Origin: Pontibacter amylolyticus
GTDB taxonomy: Bacteria > Bacteroidota > Bacteroidia > Cytophagales > Hymenobacteraceae
DNA: 64,000 nt
Direction: 5' to 3'
NCBI RefSeq assembly: GCF_014638845.1
Contig: NZ_BMFP01000001.1
Coordinates: 972,526 to 1,036,525, forward strand
Positions within the stretch are counted from its first letter, which is position 1, and each line of letters begins with the position of its first letter. This document shows, in pieces, positions 26,492 to 36,016 of this stretch. The position numbers were made by a program, and so were the translations under genes. The notes below the pieces were generated by a model that worked only from the letters and a program-made list of their open reading frames with translations, was not told the DNA's origin and did no database searches.

Positions 26492-27632
26492 TGGCCGTCA
26501 CTTTAGCGGTTGGACCCAGTGTTTCCTCTGCCTTCACGGTGCGGCTCACACTCAGGATGATCCCAATCGAGATACCCGTGAAGATCAGTGATGTACCCCC
26601 CATACTCAGGAGTGGCAGTGGCAGACCTGTGATCGGACCCAAGCCTACGGCCACGCCCATATTGATCATCCCTTGCAAGACCAGACTGAAACTCAGACCG
26701 GCTGCCAGCAAACCACCGAAGGCGCCGTTGCTTTTCGTGACCGTGACCAGGCCCCGGTAGAGCAGGGCCAGGTATAGGAAGAGCACCAACACTCCACCCA
26801 ACAGGCCGTATTCTTCCAGTATAATTGCATAGATAAAATCTGAGTAAGGGTGCGGCAGGATATCGCGCTGGTCGCTGTTGCCAGGGCCTTTGCCCACCAC
26901 GCCGCCCGTTGCGATCGCGATGTAGGACTGTTCCAGCTGGAAAGCGGTTTCAGACTCGTCGAAGAAAGCCTCTACACGGCTGATGGCCGTACCCAGACGC
27001 TGACCAGCCGCCAAACCGACCCCACCCAGCATAGCACCCGCTATTACAAAAACAGCCAGCGATTTCATCGGCACGCGACCGATAAACATCAGCAAAAGGC
27101 TTGTCAGGAACAGCAGTACCGCGGTAGAGGTGTTCGTCAAAGCGATCAGGGCGCAGATAAAACCCGTCCAGGCGAAGATCGGCAGTAAGTTGCGCTTCCA
27201 GTCGTCGAGGTTGTTTTGCTTCTTGGAGAGCATACTCGCCAGGTATGAGATCAGGGCCAGTTTCGCCAAATCCGAAGGCTGGAAGGTCTGATTGATCACC
27301 GGGATGGTGATCCAGCGGGACGCTTCGTTGATGTTCGAACCGAAGAAGAAGGTATAGAGCAACAGTGGCACAGACAGGATAAGCGCTACCAGCGAAAGTC
27401 GGGAATAGTAGCGGTAATCGATCTTGTGGGCCAGCCACATAAAGGCCAGACCGATGAAGATTAGCGAGGAGTGCTTGAAGAGGAAGTACTCGGTGTTGCC
27501 GTCTTTTTGCTTGTACGCCAAGGTACCGGTAGCCGAATACACGACTGCCACGCTGATAAGCGAGAACATCAACACGATGCCCCAAAGCACTGCGTCCCCT
27601 TTCAGGTTTCGCTGTAACCACTGCTTGATCAT
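26484..27632 (-). CDS. ftsW: SEDS peptidoglycan polymerase FtsW
   Basis: A 382-residue SEDS-family membrane protein with about ten membrane helices. It should polymerise septal glycan together with its class B PBP partner, the FtsI encoded a few genes upstream. The conserved WITIPVINQTFQPSDLAKLALISYLA region (quoted in part), the extracellular loop with GKGPGNSDQRDILPHPYSDFIYA and GLPLPLLSMGGTS near the C-terminus are all present. It has the expected place between murD and murG. Confidence 0.95.
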   Translation of the reverse strand: MIKQWLQRNLKGDAVLWGIVLMFSLISVAVVYSATGTLAYKQKDGNTEYFLFKHSSLIFIGLAFMWLAHKIDYRYYSRLSLVALILSVPLLLYTFFFGSNINEASRWITIPVINQTFQPSDLAKLALISYLASMLSKKQNNLDDWKRNLLPIFAWTGFICALIALTNTSTAVLLFLTSLLLMFIGRVPMKSLAVFVIAGAMLGGVGLAAGQRLGTAISRVEAFFDESETAFQLEQSYIAIATGGVVGKGPGNSDQRDILPHPYSDFIYAIILEEYGLLGGVLVLFLYLALLYRGLVTVTKSNGAFGGLLAAGLSFSLVLQGMINMGVAVGLGPITGLPLPLLSMGGTSLIFTGISIGIILSVSRTVKAEETLGPTAKVTANA

Positions 27633-27658
27633 AATACCTTTGGCTAAAAATTAAAAAC

Positions 27659-29002
27659 TTACTTTTTCAAAACTATCTTCTCCACGGCCTCCTTGAAGCG
27701 CTGGCCCCGGTGCTCGTAATTGTTGAATAAATCAAAACTCGCGCAGGCCGGCGACAACAGCACCACATCACCGGGCGTGGAAAGCAATTTGCCCATGCGA
27801 ACGGCATATTCCATAGAGATCGTTTCCACTACCACCGGCACGATGCGTCCGAATGCTTCCTTCAGCTTGTCGTTGTCCTTGCCCAGACACACCAGCACTT
27901 TCACTTTTTCTTTGGCCAGTTCCTGCAGCACGCTGTAGTCGTTGCCTTTGTCCACACCGCCCGCGATCCAGATGATCGGCTGCTTGATGCCTTCCAGCGC
28001 GTAGTACACGGCTTCCACGTTGGTCGCTTTCGAGTCGTTGATGTAGGTGACTTCCCTTGAGACCGTGATCACCTGCAAACGGTGCTCGGCGTTCTCGAAG
28101 GTTTCCAGCCCCTTTTCAATCTGGCTGTCCTCTACCCCCATCAGCTTGGCGACCGCCACGGCAGCCATCGTGTTGTACTGGTTGTGCTTGCCGATCAGGG
28201 CCGAGCGCGAGGCGTCGATGTCGCCTTCGAAGAACCTGACGTTTACTTTAACATGTGTCCCTTCACATAGTACTTTCGCACCCTCTTTTGCTTGGAGCGA
28301 GAATGGGACTGTGGTTCCGCCAAAAGACGCAGAATCGAACGCATTACGGATAATATCATCATCGTTGTTGTAGATAAAATAGTCCGCGCCGCTCATGTTC
28401 TGCGCAATGCGCATCTTCGAGGCGGCGTACTTGTTTAAGTCATAGCCATACCGGTCTAGGTGGTCTGGCGTAATATTTAACAGTACTCCAATATGTGCTT
28501 TGAACTGGTACATGTTGTCGAGCTGAAAACTGCTCAGCTCCACCACGTAGTACGCGTGCTTGTTGTCAATTACCTTCTCGGCCAGGCTCTCGCCTATGTT
28601 ACCCGCCAGCCCCACGTTTATACCTGCGCTTTTCAGCAAGTGGTAGGTCAGCAAGGTGGTCGTGGTCTTGCCGTTGGTGCCCGTGATGCAAATGAACTTC
28701 GCATCGGTATAGCGGCCGGCAAACTCGATCTCCGAGATAACCGGAATCCCGCGCTTGATCGCCTCCTGCATGATGGCCGCCTTCTCCGGTATACCCGGGC
28801 TCTTCACAATCTCGTTAGCCTCCAGGATACGCTCGAAGGTATGGGTACCCTCCTCGTAAGGTATAGCCGCTGTTGCCAGTTTGGCTTTGTATACCTCCTT
28901 GATCTGCCCCATGTCCGAGACGAACACGTCCAGCCCCTTCGCCTTGGCCAGCAATGCTGCCCCAACGCCACTTTCTCCCGCTCCGAGTATCGCCAGTTTC
29001 AT
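27659..29002 (-). CDS. murD: UDP-N-acetylmuramoyl-L-alanine--D-glutamate ligase
   Basis: Adds D-glutamate to UDP-MurNAc-L-Ala in the cytoplasm. The N-terminal nucleotide site begins LAILGAGESGVGAALLA, the P-loop is ITGTNGKTTTTLL (about 108-120), and the central VELSSFQLD, NITPDHLDRYG and late NDSKATNVEA motifs are all intact. The length of 447 residues is normal. It lies 5 nt after mraY and 26 nt before ftsW. Confidence 0.97.
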   Translation of the reverse strand: MKLAILGAGESGVGAALLAKAKGLDVFVSDMGQIKEVYKAKLATAAIPYEEGTHTFERILEANEIVKSPGIPEKAAIMQEAIKRGIPVISEIEFAGRYTDAKFICITGTNGKTTTTLLTYHLLKSAGINVGLAGNIGESLAEKVIDNKHAYYVVELSSFQLDNMYQFKAHIGVLLNITPDHLDRYGYDLNKYAASKMRIAQNMSGADYFIYNNDDDIIRNAFDSASFGGTTVPFSLQAKEGAKVLCEGTHVKVNVRFFEGDIDASRSALIGKHNQYNTMAAVAVAKLMGVEDSQIEKGLETFENAEHRLQVITVSREVTYINDSKATNVEAVYYALEGIKQPIIWIAGGVDKGNDYSVLQELAKEKVKVLVCLGKDNDKLKEAFGRIVPVVVETISMEYAVRMGKLLSTPGDVVLLSPACASFDLFNNYEHRGQRFKEAVEKIVLKK

Positions 29003-29007
29003 AGTGC

Positions 29008-30228
29008 CTATCGCAGTTTAAGGGTTGCCAATGTCAAAATCGCCAGCATGATGCCCACGATCCAGAAGCGCGAAACGATCTTGGACTCGTGGTAGCCATT
29101 TTTCTGGTAATGGTGGTGCAGCGGCGACATCTTAAAGATGCGTCGGCCTTCCCCGTATTTCTTTTTGGTATACTTAAAGTAGCTCACCTGCAGCATCACC
29201 GACAGGTTCTCGATCAGGAAAATGCCGCACAGGATCGGTATCAGCAATTCCTTGCGCACGATCAGGGCCATCACCGCGATGATTCCGCCAATGGCCAGAC
29301 TGCCTGTATCGCCCATAAACACTTGGGCCGGATACGAGTTATACCACAGGAAACCTACGCAGGCTCCTACAAAGGCCAGCGCAAAAATGGTCAGCTCACC
29401 TGAGTTCGGGATGAACATGATGTCGAGGTAGTCCGCAAAAATGGTGTTACCGGATATCCACGCAAAGATCGCCAGTGTCAGCCCGATGATGGCTGACGTA
29501 CCGGCCGCCAGTCCGTCGATGCCGTCGGTGATGTTGGCGCCGTTGGATACGGCCGTGATCACCAGGATCACAAATGGGATGTACAGGTAGCACGACCAGC
29601 CTGCGAAAAGCGGACCCGCGAAAGAGAACAGATTGCAGTAGTCGAGCTCGTTATTTTTGCGGAAAGGAATGGTTGTAATCATGGATTTGATGTCCACCCA
29701 CTTGCTCGTGGCGTTCACGGCAGAGGTAGAGCCATCGGTGAAAATGTACTGTCTTACGACAACATCGTCACTAAAGTATAGGGTCAAACCCACAATAATT
29801 CCTAAGCCAATCTGACCCAGTACCTTAAATTTTCCGGCCAGCCCCTCTTTGTTCTTTTTGAACACCTTGATGTAGTCGTCCAGAAAGCCGATCAGCCCCA
29901 GCCAGATCGTTGAAACGATCATCAACAGGATGTAAATGTTGTCCAGACGGGCGAACAGAAGCGTCGGCACCAGGATAGCCAGCAGGATGATCAGGCCGCC
30001 CATGGTTGGGGTGCCTTTCTTCTCCATTTGGCCTTCCAGACCAAGGTCGCGAATGCTTTCGCCTACCTGCTTGCGCTGCAGGAGGTTGATCAGTCGTCCA
30101 CCGAATATCATCGCAATCAGTAGTGACGTAAGCGTCGCCATACCTGCCCTGAACGAGATGTACTGGAATACACCCGCCCCCAAAAGGTCGTATTCACGGT
30201 CAAGGTATGTAAAGAGATGGTAGAGCAT
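29008..30228 (-). CDS. mraY: Phospho-N-acetylmuramoyl-pentapeptide-transferase
   Basis: An integral membrane enzyme that makes lipid I by moving phospho-MurNAc-pentapeptide to undecaprenyl phosphate. It has about ten membrane helices, the [13 protein letters not shown] motif (about residues 70-82), [32 protein letters not shown] (catalytic Asp region) and the cytoplasmic [19 protein letters not shown]. At 406 residues it is longer than E. coli MraY (360). The extra length is a loop near residues 160-205, an insertion also common in Bacteroidota homologues. It sits 40 nt after murE. Confidence 0.97.
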   Translation of the reverse strand: MLYHLFTYLDREYDLLGAGVFQYISFRAGMATLTSLLIAMIFGGRLINLLQRKQVGESIRDLGLEGQMEKKGTPTMGGLIILLAILVPTLLFARLDNIYILLMIVSTIWLGLIGFLDDYIKVFKKNKEGLAGKFKVLGQIGLGIIVGLTLYFSDDVVVRQYIFTDGSTSAVNATSKWVDIKSMITTIPFRKNNELDYCNLFSFAGPLFAGWSCYLYIPFVILVITAVSNGANITDGIDGLAAGTSAIIGLTLAIFAWISGNTIFADYLDIMFIPNSGELTIFALAFVGACVGFLWYNSYPAQVFMGDTGSLAIGGIIAVMALIVRKELLIPILCGIFLIENLSVMLQVSYFKYTKKKYGEGRRIFKMSPLHHHYQKNGYHESKIVSRFWIVGIMLAILTLATLKLR

Positions 30229-30268
30229 TTAATCTAGCGTCTGTTCCTGTTTTTGTTTGCTTTATAGC

Positions 30269-31735
30269 TTATTTACCAAGCTGTTGCAGGGTCCCCTGCA
30301 GTACCTGTTTATCGTCGAAGGGGTATTTCACCCCCTTTATCTCCTGGTAAGTCTCGTGGCCTTTGCCCGCTACCAGAATGATGTCCTCCTTGCCGGCCAG
30401 CATGCAGGCCGTGCGAATGGCCTCTCTCCTGTCCAGCACGCTCAACGTCTTCTTGAAATCCAACGGTTTCACACCTTTCTGCATGTCCTCCAATATGGCC
30501 TGCGGCTCCTCGAAACGTGGATTGTCGGATGTCAGGATCACCTTGTCGCTCAGGCGGCAGGCGATGTCCGCCATCACCGGGCGCTTGGTAGCGTCGCGGT
30601 TGCCGCCACAGCCGACCACTGTGATTACCTTCTGCACTGGCGTCCGGATTTGCTGGATCGTGTTCAGCACGTTCTCCAACGCGTCCGGCGTGTGGGCATA
30701 GTCCACTATACCTGTGATCTGTTCTGTCTCCGACACGATGTAGTCGAAGCGACCCGCCGCCGTATTCAGGCTTGAAAGCACTGTCAGCGCTTCCATTGGA
30801 TCTTCTTCCAGCAACACGGCCACGCCATAGGCACCCAGCAAGTTGTAAGCGTTGAACGCCCCGATCAGTTTGGCCCAGATCTCGTGTCCGTCTATCTCCA
30901 GATGCAGCCCTTGCAAGGTATTATCGATCAGGCGTGCCTTGAAATCGGTTATCTTGCGAAGCGAGAAATAGCGCACATCCGCTTTCGTGTTCTGCACCAT
31001 TACCGGACCACGCTTGTCGTCAGCATTGATCAGCGCGAAAGCACCGGCCGGCAGCATGTCAAAGAAGGATTTCTTGGCTTTGATGTACTCGTCGAAGGTG
31101 CCGTGATAGTCCAAATGGTCGTGCGTGATATTGGTGAACACGCCCCCGGCAAATGTTATACCTGCCACGCGCTGCTGCACCATGGCATGCGAACTCACCT
31201 CCATGAAGGCGTAAGCGCAACCCGCCTTCACCATTTTGTCCAGCAGCGCATTCAGCGACACGGCATCCGGTGTGGTATGTGTCGACGGGATCACCTCCTC
31301 GTCAATCTGGTTCTGCACCGTGGAGATCATGCCCACATGGTAGCCCAGTTCACGGAACAGCTTGTGCAGCAAAGTCACCGAAGTGGTCTTGCCGTTGGTG
31401 CCCGTTACGCCCACCAGTTTCAGTTTTCTGGACGGGTGGCCGTAAAACGCAGCAGCCATCAAACCCAGGGCCTGACCGCTATTTTTAACTTTGATATAGG
31501 TAACATTTCCGGCTCGTTCTGCCGGTAACTCTTCGCACACAATGGCAACGGCCTTCGCCTCCGCGGCTTTCGCCATGAAGTCGTGTCCGTCCACCTGCAC
31601 GCCGCGCATGGCCACGAACAGCACCCCTTCGCGTACCTGGCGCGAGTCAAACGTGATCGACTCAACCTGTACGTTCAGCGGGCCGTGGCTTTCCAGCACG
31701 GTGACGTCTTTCAATATGTCCTGGAGTAGCTGCAT
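30269..31735 (-). CDS. murE: UDP-N-acetylmuramoyl-L-alanyl-D-glutamate--2,6-diaminopimelate ligase
   Basis: Adds the third stem-peptide residue in the cytoplasm. The P-loop is GVTGTNGKTTSVTLLH (about 109-124), followed by HTTPDAVSLNALL, EVSSHAMVQ and FTNITHDHLDYHG. The specificity motif reads DNPRFE near residue 404, the DNPR form associated with meso-diaminopimelate rather than lysine, so the cell wall is predicted to be of the DAP type. The 488-residue length is normal. Its ATG overlaps the stop codon of ftsI by 1 nt. Confidence 0.97.
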   Translation of the reverse strand: MQLLQDILKDVTVLESHGPLNVQVESITFDSRQVREGVLFVAMRGVQVDGHDFMAKAAEAKAVAIVCEELPAERAGNVTYIKVKNSGQALGLMAAAFYGHPSRKLKLVGVTGTNGKTTSVTLLHKLFRELGYHVGMISTVQNQIDEEVIPSTHTTPDAVSLNALLDKMVKAGCAYAFMEVSSHAMVQQRVAGITFAGGVFTNITHDHLDYHGTFDEYIKAKKSFFDMLPAGAFALINADDKRGPVMVQNTKADVRYFSLRKITDFKARLIDNTLQGLHLEIDGHEIWAKLIGAFNAYNLLGAYGVAVLLEEDPMEALTVLSSLNTAAGRFDYIVSETEQITGIVDYAHTPDALENVLNTIQQIRTPVQKVITVVGCGGNRDATKRPVMADIACRLSDKVILTSDNPRFEEPQAILEDMQKGVKPLDFKKTLSVLDRREAIRTACMLAGKEDIILVAGKGHETYQEIKGVKYPFDDKQVLQGTLQQLGK

Positions 31736-33834
31736 TAGCTCAGTACAATCGTAATTTTAGTCTCTTTATTAATTTCAGTACCTGCCTGCACTGACTGCTT
31801 CACTACACGTTTGCCCGTGCCTTCCACACTCACTTTCAGGTGCTGGTTGCCCAGGATGAAGAGCGCATCGCGCAGCGTCATACCCGTTACATCCGGCACC
31901 TGCCCGCCTCTTACCGGGTTTGGCTCAAACTTCAGGGAGCGCATTTGCGGTGTCACGCGCACCCACTCGTCGTCATTGGTGGCCGTGGAGTGGTTGCTGA
32001 CACCGATTCTGTTCATAATCAGACTCAGGTCCTCGAGGCTGCCGGCCTTCACCTGCGGCAAGCTGTCTTTGTTCGGCACCACGCGGGCGCGCAGTGGCTG
32101 GTGCATGGCCAGGTCGCGGGCATAGGCCTTGTCAGCCACCTCCTTAAACACCGGTGCGGCCACATCGCCGCCGTACACGTTCACCCCTCGCGGGCTGTCA
32201 ATGATCACAATGCAGCTGTACTTCGGGTTGTCGGCCGGGAAATAACCTGCAAACGAAGTGGAGTACAGTCGCACGTACTTGCCGTCCTTCACTTTGCGCG
32301 CCGTTCCGGTTTTGCCGGCTATTTTATAGTCAGCGCTGCGAAGATTTTTGGCGGTACCGTTCTGTATTACACCTTCCAGCATTGTGCGCACTTTTTTGAT
32401 GGTTTCCTCTGAAGCAATGCGCTCGTTCAGCACACGCGTCTGAAAAGTTTGCACGACCTGGTCGGCGCGGCGAATCTCCTTCACGATAATCGGCTGCACC
32501 TTCACGCCATTGTTTGCCACGGCATTGTAAAGTGCCAGTGTCTGGAGCGGGGCCAGCTTCATCTCGTAGCCAATTGACATGGAGGTGAGCGTGGTGCCGT
32601 ACCAGGTTTTATCGCTGGTGTTCTTGATGTAAGGTCTTGCCTCCCCGTCCATCTGGAAACCCAGCGTGCTGCTCAAACCGAACTTGTGCAGGTAGTCCAC
32701 AAACGCCTGCTGGTTGTCACCGAAGTTCTCCTGTATCAGTTTCGCGACACCGATGTTGGACGATTTTTCAAAGACATCCTGTACCGAAATCTTTCCGTAC
32801 CCGCCGATTTTCACGTCGGTCATGGTCGTGTTTTTGATGCGGTACCTGCCGTCGCCGGCGTCCACGGTATCAGCCAGTCCGAGGTTGGTATGCTCGAACA
32901 GGGCCATCATTGAGGCCAGCTTAAACGTAGAGCCCGGTTCCGTACGTCCTTGGTTACCAACCGCGTAGTTATAGTCTTCGATGTAACCGCCCTTGGTTTT
33001 ACCCAGGTTGGCCATCGCCTTGATCTCGCCTGTCTTTACCTCCATCAGGATCACGCAACCGTAGTCGGCGTTCTTCTCCACCAAGGCCTTATAGAGGGCG
33101 TTCTCCGCCACATCCTGCAGGTTGATGTCGATGGTGGTCTTGATGTCGTAGCCGTTCTGCGGGGCTACTTCCGTTCCATCGTAGATCGGTTTGTTGCCGC
33201 CCGCTATACGCTCGAAAAGGGCCTCCCCATCGGTGCCCGCCAGATCGCCGTTGAAGCTGAACTCCAGACCGGCGCCGTTCTTATCCTCGTTAATGAAACC
33301 GATCGTACGCTCGGCCAGCATGCCGAAAGGTTTGAAGCGCTTCTCTACTTTCTCGAAAATCACACCGCCTTTGTTCTTGCCTGCCCGGAAGATCGGCCAG
33401 TTTGCCATCATCTTCTTTTCCTGGTAGTTGATCTGGCGGCTGTTCAGTCTTATATACCTTCTGCCAGCATGCCGTGCGTTCTTGATCTTGCGGCGGTAGT
33501 GCTCCGGCGACTGGTCTTTGTAGAAGCGCGACAGCAGCATGGCCAGCGAATCTATACCTGTGTTGAAGGTCTCTGCCTGGGCAATGGCCGGGTCAAAGGC
33601 CACGCGGTAAAACGGCAGCGACGTGGCCAGTATGCTCTCGTTGTCGGAGTAGATATTGCCACGGGTAGCCGGCACCGGCTGGTAGCGGATGCGGCGCTCC
33701 TTCGAGATCTGTTTCCACTTGGTACCGTCCAGCACCTGTATCTGCACAATTTTGTACAGGATAGCGCAGGCAAAAAGACATACCAGCAAAAACACGATCC
33801 GTACACGCAGTACGATGGACTTCTTAATATTCAT
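31735..33834 (-). CDS. ftsI: Class B penicillin-binding protein FtsI (PBP3-like) with C-terminal PASTA domain
   Basis: The septal transpeptidase that crosslinks peptidoglycan. It has one N-terminal membrane helix (about residues 9-29), a dimerisation/pedestal region starting RYQPVPATRGNIYSDN, and a transpeptidase domain with SxxK in GSTFKLAS (Ser near residue 302), SxN in EKSSNIGVAKL and KTG in AGKTGTARKV (about 507-513). A PASTA-like domain closes the protein: VPDVTGMTLRDALFILGN to the end. At 699 residues it is longer than E. coli FtsI (588), mostly due to the PASTA tail, which is a normal variant in this phylum. It overlaps ftsL by 11 nt and murE by 1 nt. Confidence 0.96.
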   Translation of the reverse strand: MNIKKSIVLRVRIVFLLVCLFACAILYKIVQIQVLDGTKWKQISKERRIRYQPVPATRGNIYSDNESILATSLPFYRVAFDPAIAQAETFNTGIDSLAMLLSRFYKDQSPEHYRRKIKNARHAGRRYIRLNSRQINYQEKKMMANWPIFRAGKNKGGVIFEKVEKRFKPFGMLAERTIGFINEDKNGAGLEFSFNGDLAGTDGEALFERIAGGNKPIYDGTEVAPQNGYDIKTTIDINLQDVAENALYKALVEKNADYGCVILMEVKTGEIKAMANLGKTKGGYIEDYNYAVGNQGRTEPGSTFKLASMMALFEHTNLGLADTVDAGDGRYRIKNTTMTDVKIGGYGKISVQDVFEKSSNIGVAKLIQENFGDNQQAFVDYLHKFGLSSTLGFQMDGEARPYIKNTSDKTWYGTTLTSMSIGYEMKLAPLQTLALYNAVANNGVKVQPIIVKEIRRADQVVQTFQTRVLNERIASEETIKKVRTMLEGVIQNGTAKNLRSADYKIAGKTGTARKVKDGKYVRLYSTSFAGYFPADNPKYSCIVIIDSPRGVNVYGGDVAAPVFKEVADKAYARDLAMHQPLRARVVPNKDSLPQVKAGSLEDLSLIMNRIGVSNHSTATNDDEWVRVTPQMRSLKFEPNPVRGGQVPDVTGMTLRDALFILGNQHLKVSVEGTGKRVVKQSVQAGTEINKETKITIVLS

Positions 33835-34267
33835 CTTCCGCTACTTCTACTTGATAAGGTGGAGATGAACTTTCAACAAGGCCCAGCGGTGCCACATTGC
33901 GGGCCACTTCAGACTGCTTGCTGGCGCCCATATAATCAGACTTCAGGGTGGTATAATCCGCCCGAAGGTCCTCGGTCTCTACTTTGATCTTAGCTATTTT
34001 GCGGATGGTCTTCTCGGCGTAGTGGGTGTTGCCGATGTAAAAGAGCGTAATGCCGGTCAGGAAAAGCACGTGCGGCAGGTACTTGGTTGGCACGCCCTCC
34101 TGAAACAGAAAATCAACATTGGTGTATTTGTCCAGCCACTTGAACAGGCTGAACCCCTTCTTTCTAGCCTTTACCTCCGGCTTTGCCTTTGCCTCCTCCT
34201 CGTGCTTCACGCGCAGCGTGTTGCCTTTGGGTGCGGCAGCTGTCTTAGTCATAAGGTTAGGAGCCAT
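33824..34267 (-). CDS. ftsL: FtsL-like cell division protein
   Basis: A 147-residue small bitopic protein: basic cytoplasmic N-terminus with a lysine-rich KARKKGFSLFKW, a single membrane helix around residues 67-86 (YLPHVLFLTGITLFYIGN), then a helical, coiled-coil-like segment (KTIRKIAKIKVETEDLRADY). That architecture and its position between rsmH and ftsI identify it as the FtsL analogue, which forms a complex with FtsQ and a FtsB-type protein. Sequence similarity alone would not be enough. A second Met at residue 6 is an alternative start. Confidence 0.85.
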   Translation of the reverse strand: MAPNLMTKTAAAPKGNTLRVKHEEEAKAKPEVKARKKGFSLFKWLDKYTNVDFLFQEGVPTKYLPHVLFLTGITLFYIGNTHYAEKTIRKIAKIKVETEDLRADYTTLKSDYMGASKQSEVARNVAPLGLVESSSPPYQVEVAEDEY

Positions 34268-34315
34268 AGTTAAGTTTAGGTTACGACACTGTTGTTAAAT
34301 CTATTTCCACATTCG

Positions 34316-35218
34316 CTATCTCTTCTCTGCGATTCTTAGTTTGGCGCTGCGTGAGCGGCTGTTTTCGAGCAATTCCTGTTCGGAGGCTGTTATCGGCTTG
34401 CGGCTGACGGCATCGAGCGGTTTTTTCTCGTTCCCGAACAGGTCCTTCTCCACCTCCCCGAAGAACTTGCCCTTGGCGATGAAGTTCTTCACCAGCCGGT
34501 CTTCGAGCGAGTGGTAGGACATCACCACCAGTCGTCCGCCGGGCTTGAGCACTTCGGCTGCCTGCTCCAGCATTTCCTCAAGCGCCTTCAGCTCGTCGTT
34601 CACTTCGATGCGAAGCGCCTGAAACACTTGCGCCAGGTATTTGTTCTCCTTCCCACGCGGGGTACAGGAGCTGATGGCTTGTTTAAACTCCCCGATTGTC
34701 TCGATCGGCTGTCGGGCCCGTTGCGACACGATCACGCCGGCCAGCGTCTTGGCGTTCTTTACCTCGCCGTAGATGCCGAAGATCTTGTGCAGCTGCTCCT
34801 GGCTGTAGGTGTTCACCACCTCACTGGCCGGTATACCTGACTCCGGATCCATGCGCATGTCCAGCGGTCCGTCGAAACGGGTCGAAAAACCGCGCTCGGC
34901 TTCGTCGAACTGGTGCGATGACACACCCAGATCCGCCAGAATGCCGTCCACTTCTTTCACACGGTACAGGCGCAGGTACTTTTTCAGGTCCCGGAAATTG
35001 GCGCGCACAAAAGTGAAAGCCGGGCTGTCGATCTTCTTCGACTGCTCTTCCGCATCGCGGTCCTGGTCAAACGAGTAAAGCTGACCTGTTGTCAGCTTGC
35101 TGGCGATTACCCTGGAGTGACCGCCGCCTCCAAACGTCACATCCACATACACGCCGTCTGGTTTGATTTCCAGCGCGTCGATGCATTCCTGCAGCATGAC
35201 TGGCTTGTGGTACTCCAT
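34316..35218 (-). CDS. rsmH: 16S rRNA (cytosine(1402)-N4)-methyltransferase
   Basis: Also known as mraW. It methylates N4 of C1402 in the 16S rRNA decoding centre with SAM. The N-terminal YHKPVMLQECIDAL, motif I VDVTFGGGGHSRVIAS (about residues 24-39), FDQDRDAEEQS, DGILADLGVSSHQFDEAERGFS (quoted in part) and the late VMSYHSLEDRLVKNF are characteristic. The length of 300 residues fits the family. It overlaps mraZ by 1 nt and is followed 48 nt later by ftsL. Confidence 0.97.
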   Translation of the reverse strand: MEYHKPVMLQECIDALEIKPDGVYVDVTFGGGGHSRVIASKLTTGQLYSFDQDRDAEEQSKKIDSPAFTFVRANFRDLKKYLRLYRVKEVDGILADLGVSSHQFDEAERGFSTRFDGPLDMRMDPESGIPASEVVNTYSQEQLHKIFGIYGEVKNAKTLAGVIVSQRARQPIETIGEFKQAISSCTPRGKENKYLAQVFQALRIEVNDELKALEEMLEQAAEVLKPGGRLVVMSYHSLEDRLVKNFIAKGKFFGEVEKDLFGNEKKPLDAVSRKPITASEQELLENSRSRSAKLRIAEKR

Positions 35219-35685
35219 TATAGCATAGGCGCTTCCGCCGGTTTATCTCCTAAAAACTTCTCGGCCAGCTGCGAGAAACTCTGCTGGTCCTTGATCAGGA
35301 AGTCTTCATACCTGTCCGGGTTCCAGATCTCGACACGGTTGCCCAGACCCACCACAATTGCCTCTTTCTCCAGATCGGCGAAGCGGGCCATGGTGCGGGG
35401 CACAATGAAGCGCCCCGTGCCGTCCAGCTCGATCTCCGTGTTACCACGGAAGAAGTTGCGCTGAAACTGGCGGTACTCCTCATTGAACTCGTTCAGACCC
35501 GCCACCTTGTCGTAAATCGTCTTCCACTCAGATTTCGGGTAGAGCACAAGGCATGGTTCAAAGCCTCTTGTCAGCACGACATGATTGCCAGACGCCTCCG
35601 GCAGGTTGGTTTTTATCTTTGCAGGTAAAACCAGCCTTCCCTTTGGATCGATCTTGCATTCGTATTCGCCAGACAGGAAGTTCAT
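35218..35685 (-). CDS. mraZ: Transcriptional regulator MraZ
   Basis: A 155-residue AbrB-fold protein with two SpoVT/AbrB-like halves: LSGEYECKIDPKGRLVLPAK (residues 4-23, in part) and TEIELDGTGRFIVPRTMARF (about 84-103, in part). Each half carries the conserved DxxGR motif. MraZ forms a ring and represses its own dcw operon by binding short direct repeats in the promoter. Here three repeats of 10-nt period lie directly next to the -33 element (35754-35780), matching autoregulation. It is the first gene of the 13-gene dcw cluster. Confidence 0.97.
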   Translation of the reverse strand: MNFLSGEYECKIDPKGRLVLPAKIKTNLPEASGNHVVLTRGFEPCLVLYPKSEWKTIYDKVAGLNEFNEEYRQFQRNFFRGNTEIELDGTGRFIVPRTMARFADLEKEAIVVGLGNRVEIWNPDRYEDFLIKDQQSFSQLAEKFLGDKPAEAPML

Positions 35686-35723
35686 GTATATGACAGTTGA
35701 GTCCGTATAGTTTTCGGAGTATA

Positions 35724-35753
35724 CAAATGTAACGATTCACCAAAAGACCGCAA
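35724..35753 (-). promoter_or_regulatory. Promoter of the dcw operon (mraZp)
   Basis: On the minus strand, TTG (35753-35751), a 19-nt spacer and TACATTTG (35731-35724) match the Bacteroidota promoter consensus. The predicted transcript starts about 35 nt before the mraZ ATG. Confidence 0.7.
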
Positions 35754-35780
35754 CCACAATCTCCCACTTTTTACCACTTT
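35754..35780 (-). promoter_or_regulatory. MraZ operator: three direct repeats of 10-nt period
   Basis: Read on the minus strand, AAAGTGGTAA, AAAGTGGGAG and ATTGTGG follow one another with an exact 10-nt period, ending right where the -33 TTG begins. MraZ operators described in other bacteria are three or more GTGG/TGGG-type direct repeats with the same period, so this is a strong match by layout. Confidence 0.75.
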
Positions 35781-35826
35781 GTGGATAAATTATGGTTATC
35801 CACCCCACTTATCCACATTATCCACA
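35780..35826. promoter_or_regulatory. Cluster of four DnaA-box-like 9-mers
   Basis: Within 47 nt there are TGTGGATAA (35780-35788, reverse of TTATCCACA), TTATCCACC (35796-35804), TTATCCACA (35809-35817) and TTATCCACA (35818-35826). A one-mismatch copy (TGCGGATAA, 35843-35851) and AGTGGATAA (36028-36036) lie close by. The segment 35850-35945 between them is AT-rich. This could be a DnaA-regulated promoter region or part of a replication origin; nothing else in the window distinguishes these. Confidence 0.6.
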
Positions 35827-35977
35827 TTTTGGATCTTCATTTTGCGGATAAGTTTATTTGCAGGAAATATGCCTTTTCGTTAATATACGAGAGTGGTTAT
35901 ATTTTAACTTCCTGAAATACAGTTATTTAAACTTGAAAACAGGTATAACCGAGCCCTGCTCCACCGTGGTTTTGGCA

Positions 35978-36016
35978 AAAGTGGGACGAAGTGGAGAATG
36001 TGGGACAAAGTGGGGC
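35978..36016 (+). promoter_or_regulatory. Second group of GTGG direct repeats, facing the metal module
   Basis: AAAGTGGGAC, GAAGTGGAGA, ATGTGGGAC and AAAGTGGGGC follow one another with periods of 10, 10 and 9 nt on the plus strand. They resemble the MraZ operator repeats but point the other way, toward the gene at 36079. Another AAAAGTGGGAGG lies at 36047-36058. Binding by MraZ is a guess. Confidence 0.5.

Noticed and set aside
32950..33987. Long plus-strand frame (345 codons) opposite ftsI
   Set aside because: Antisense shadow of a conserved gene; no motif.
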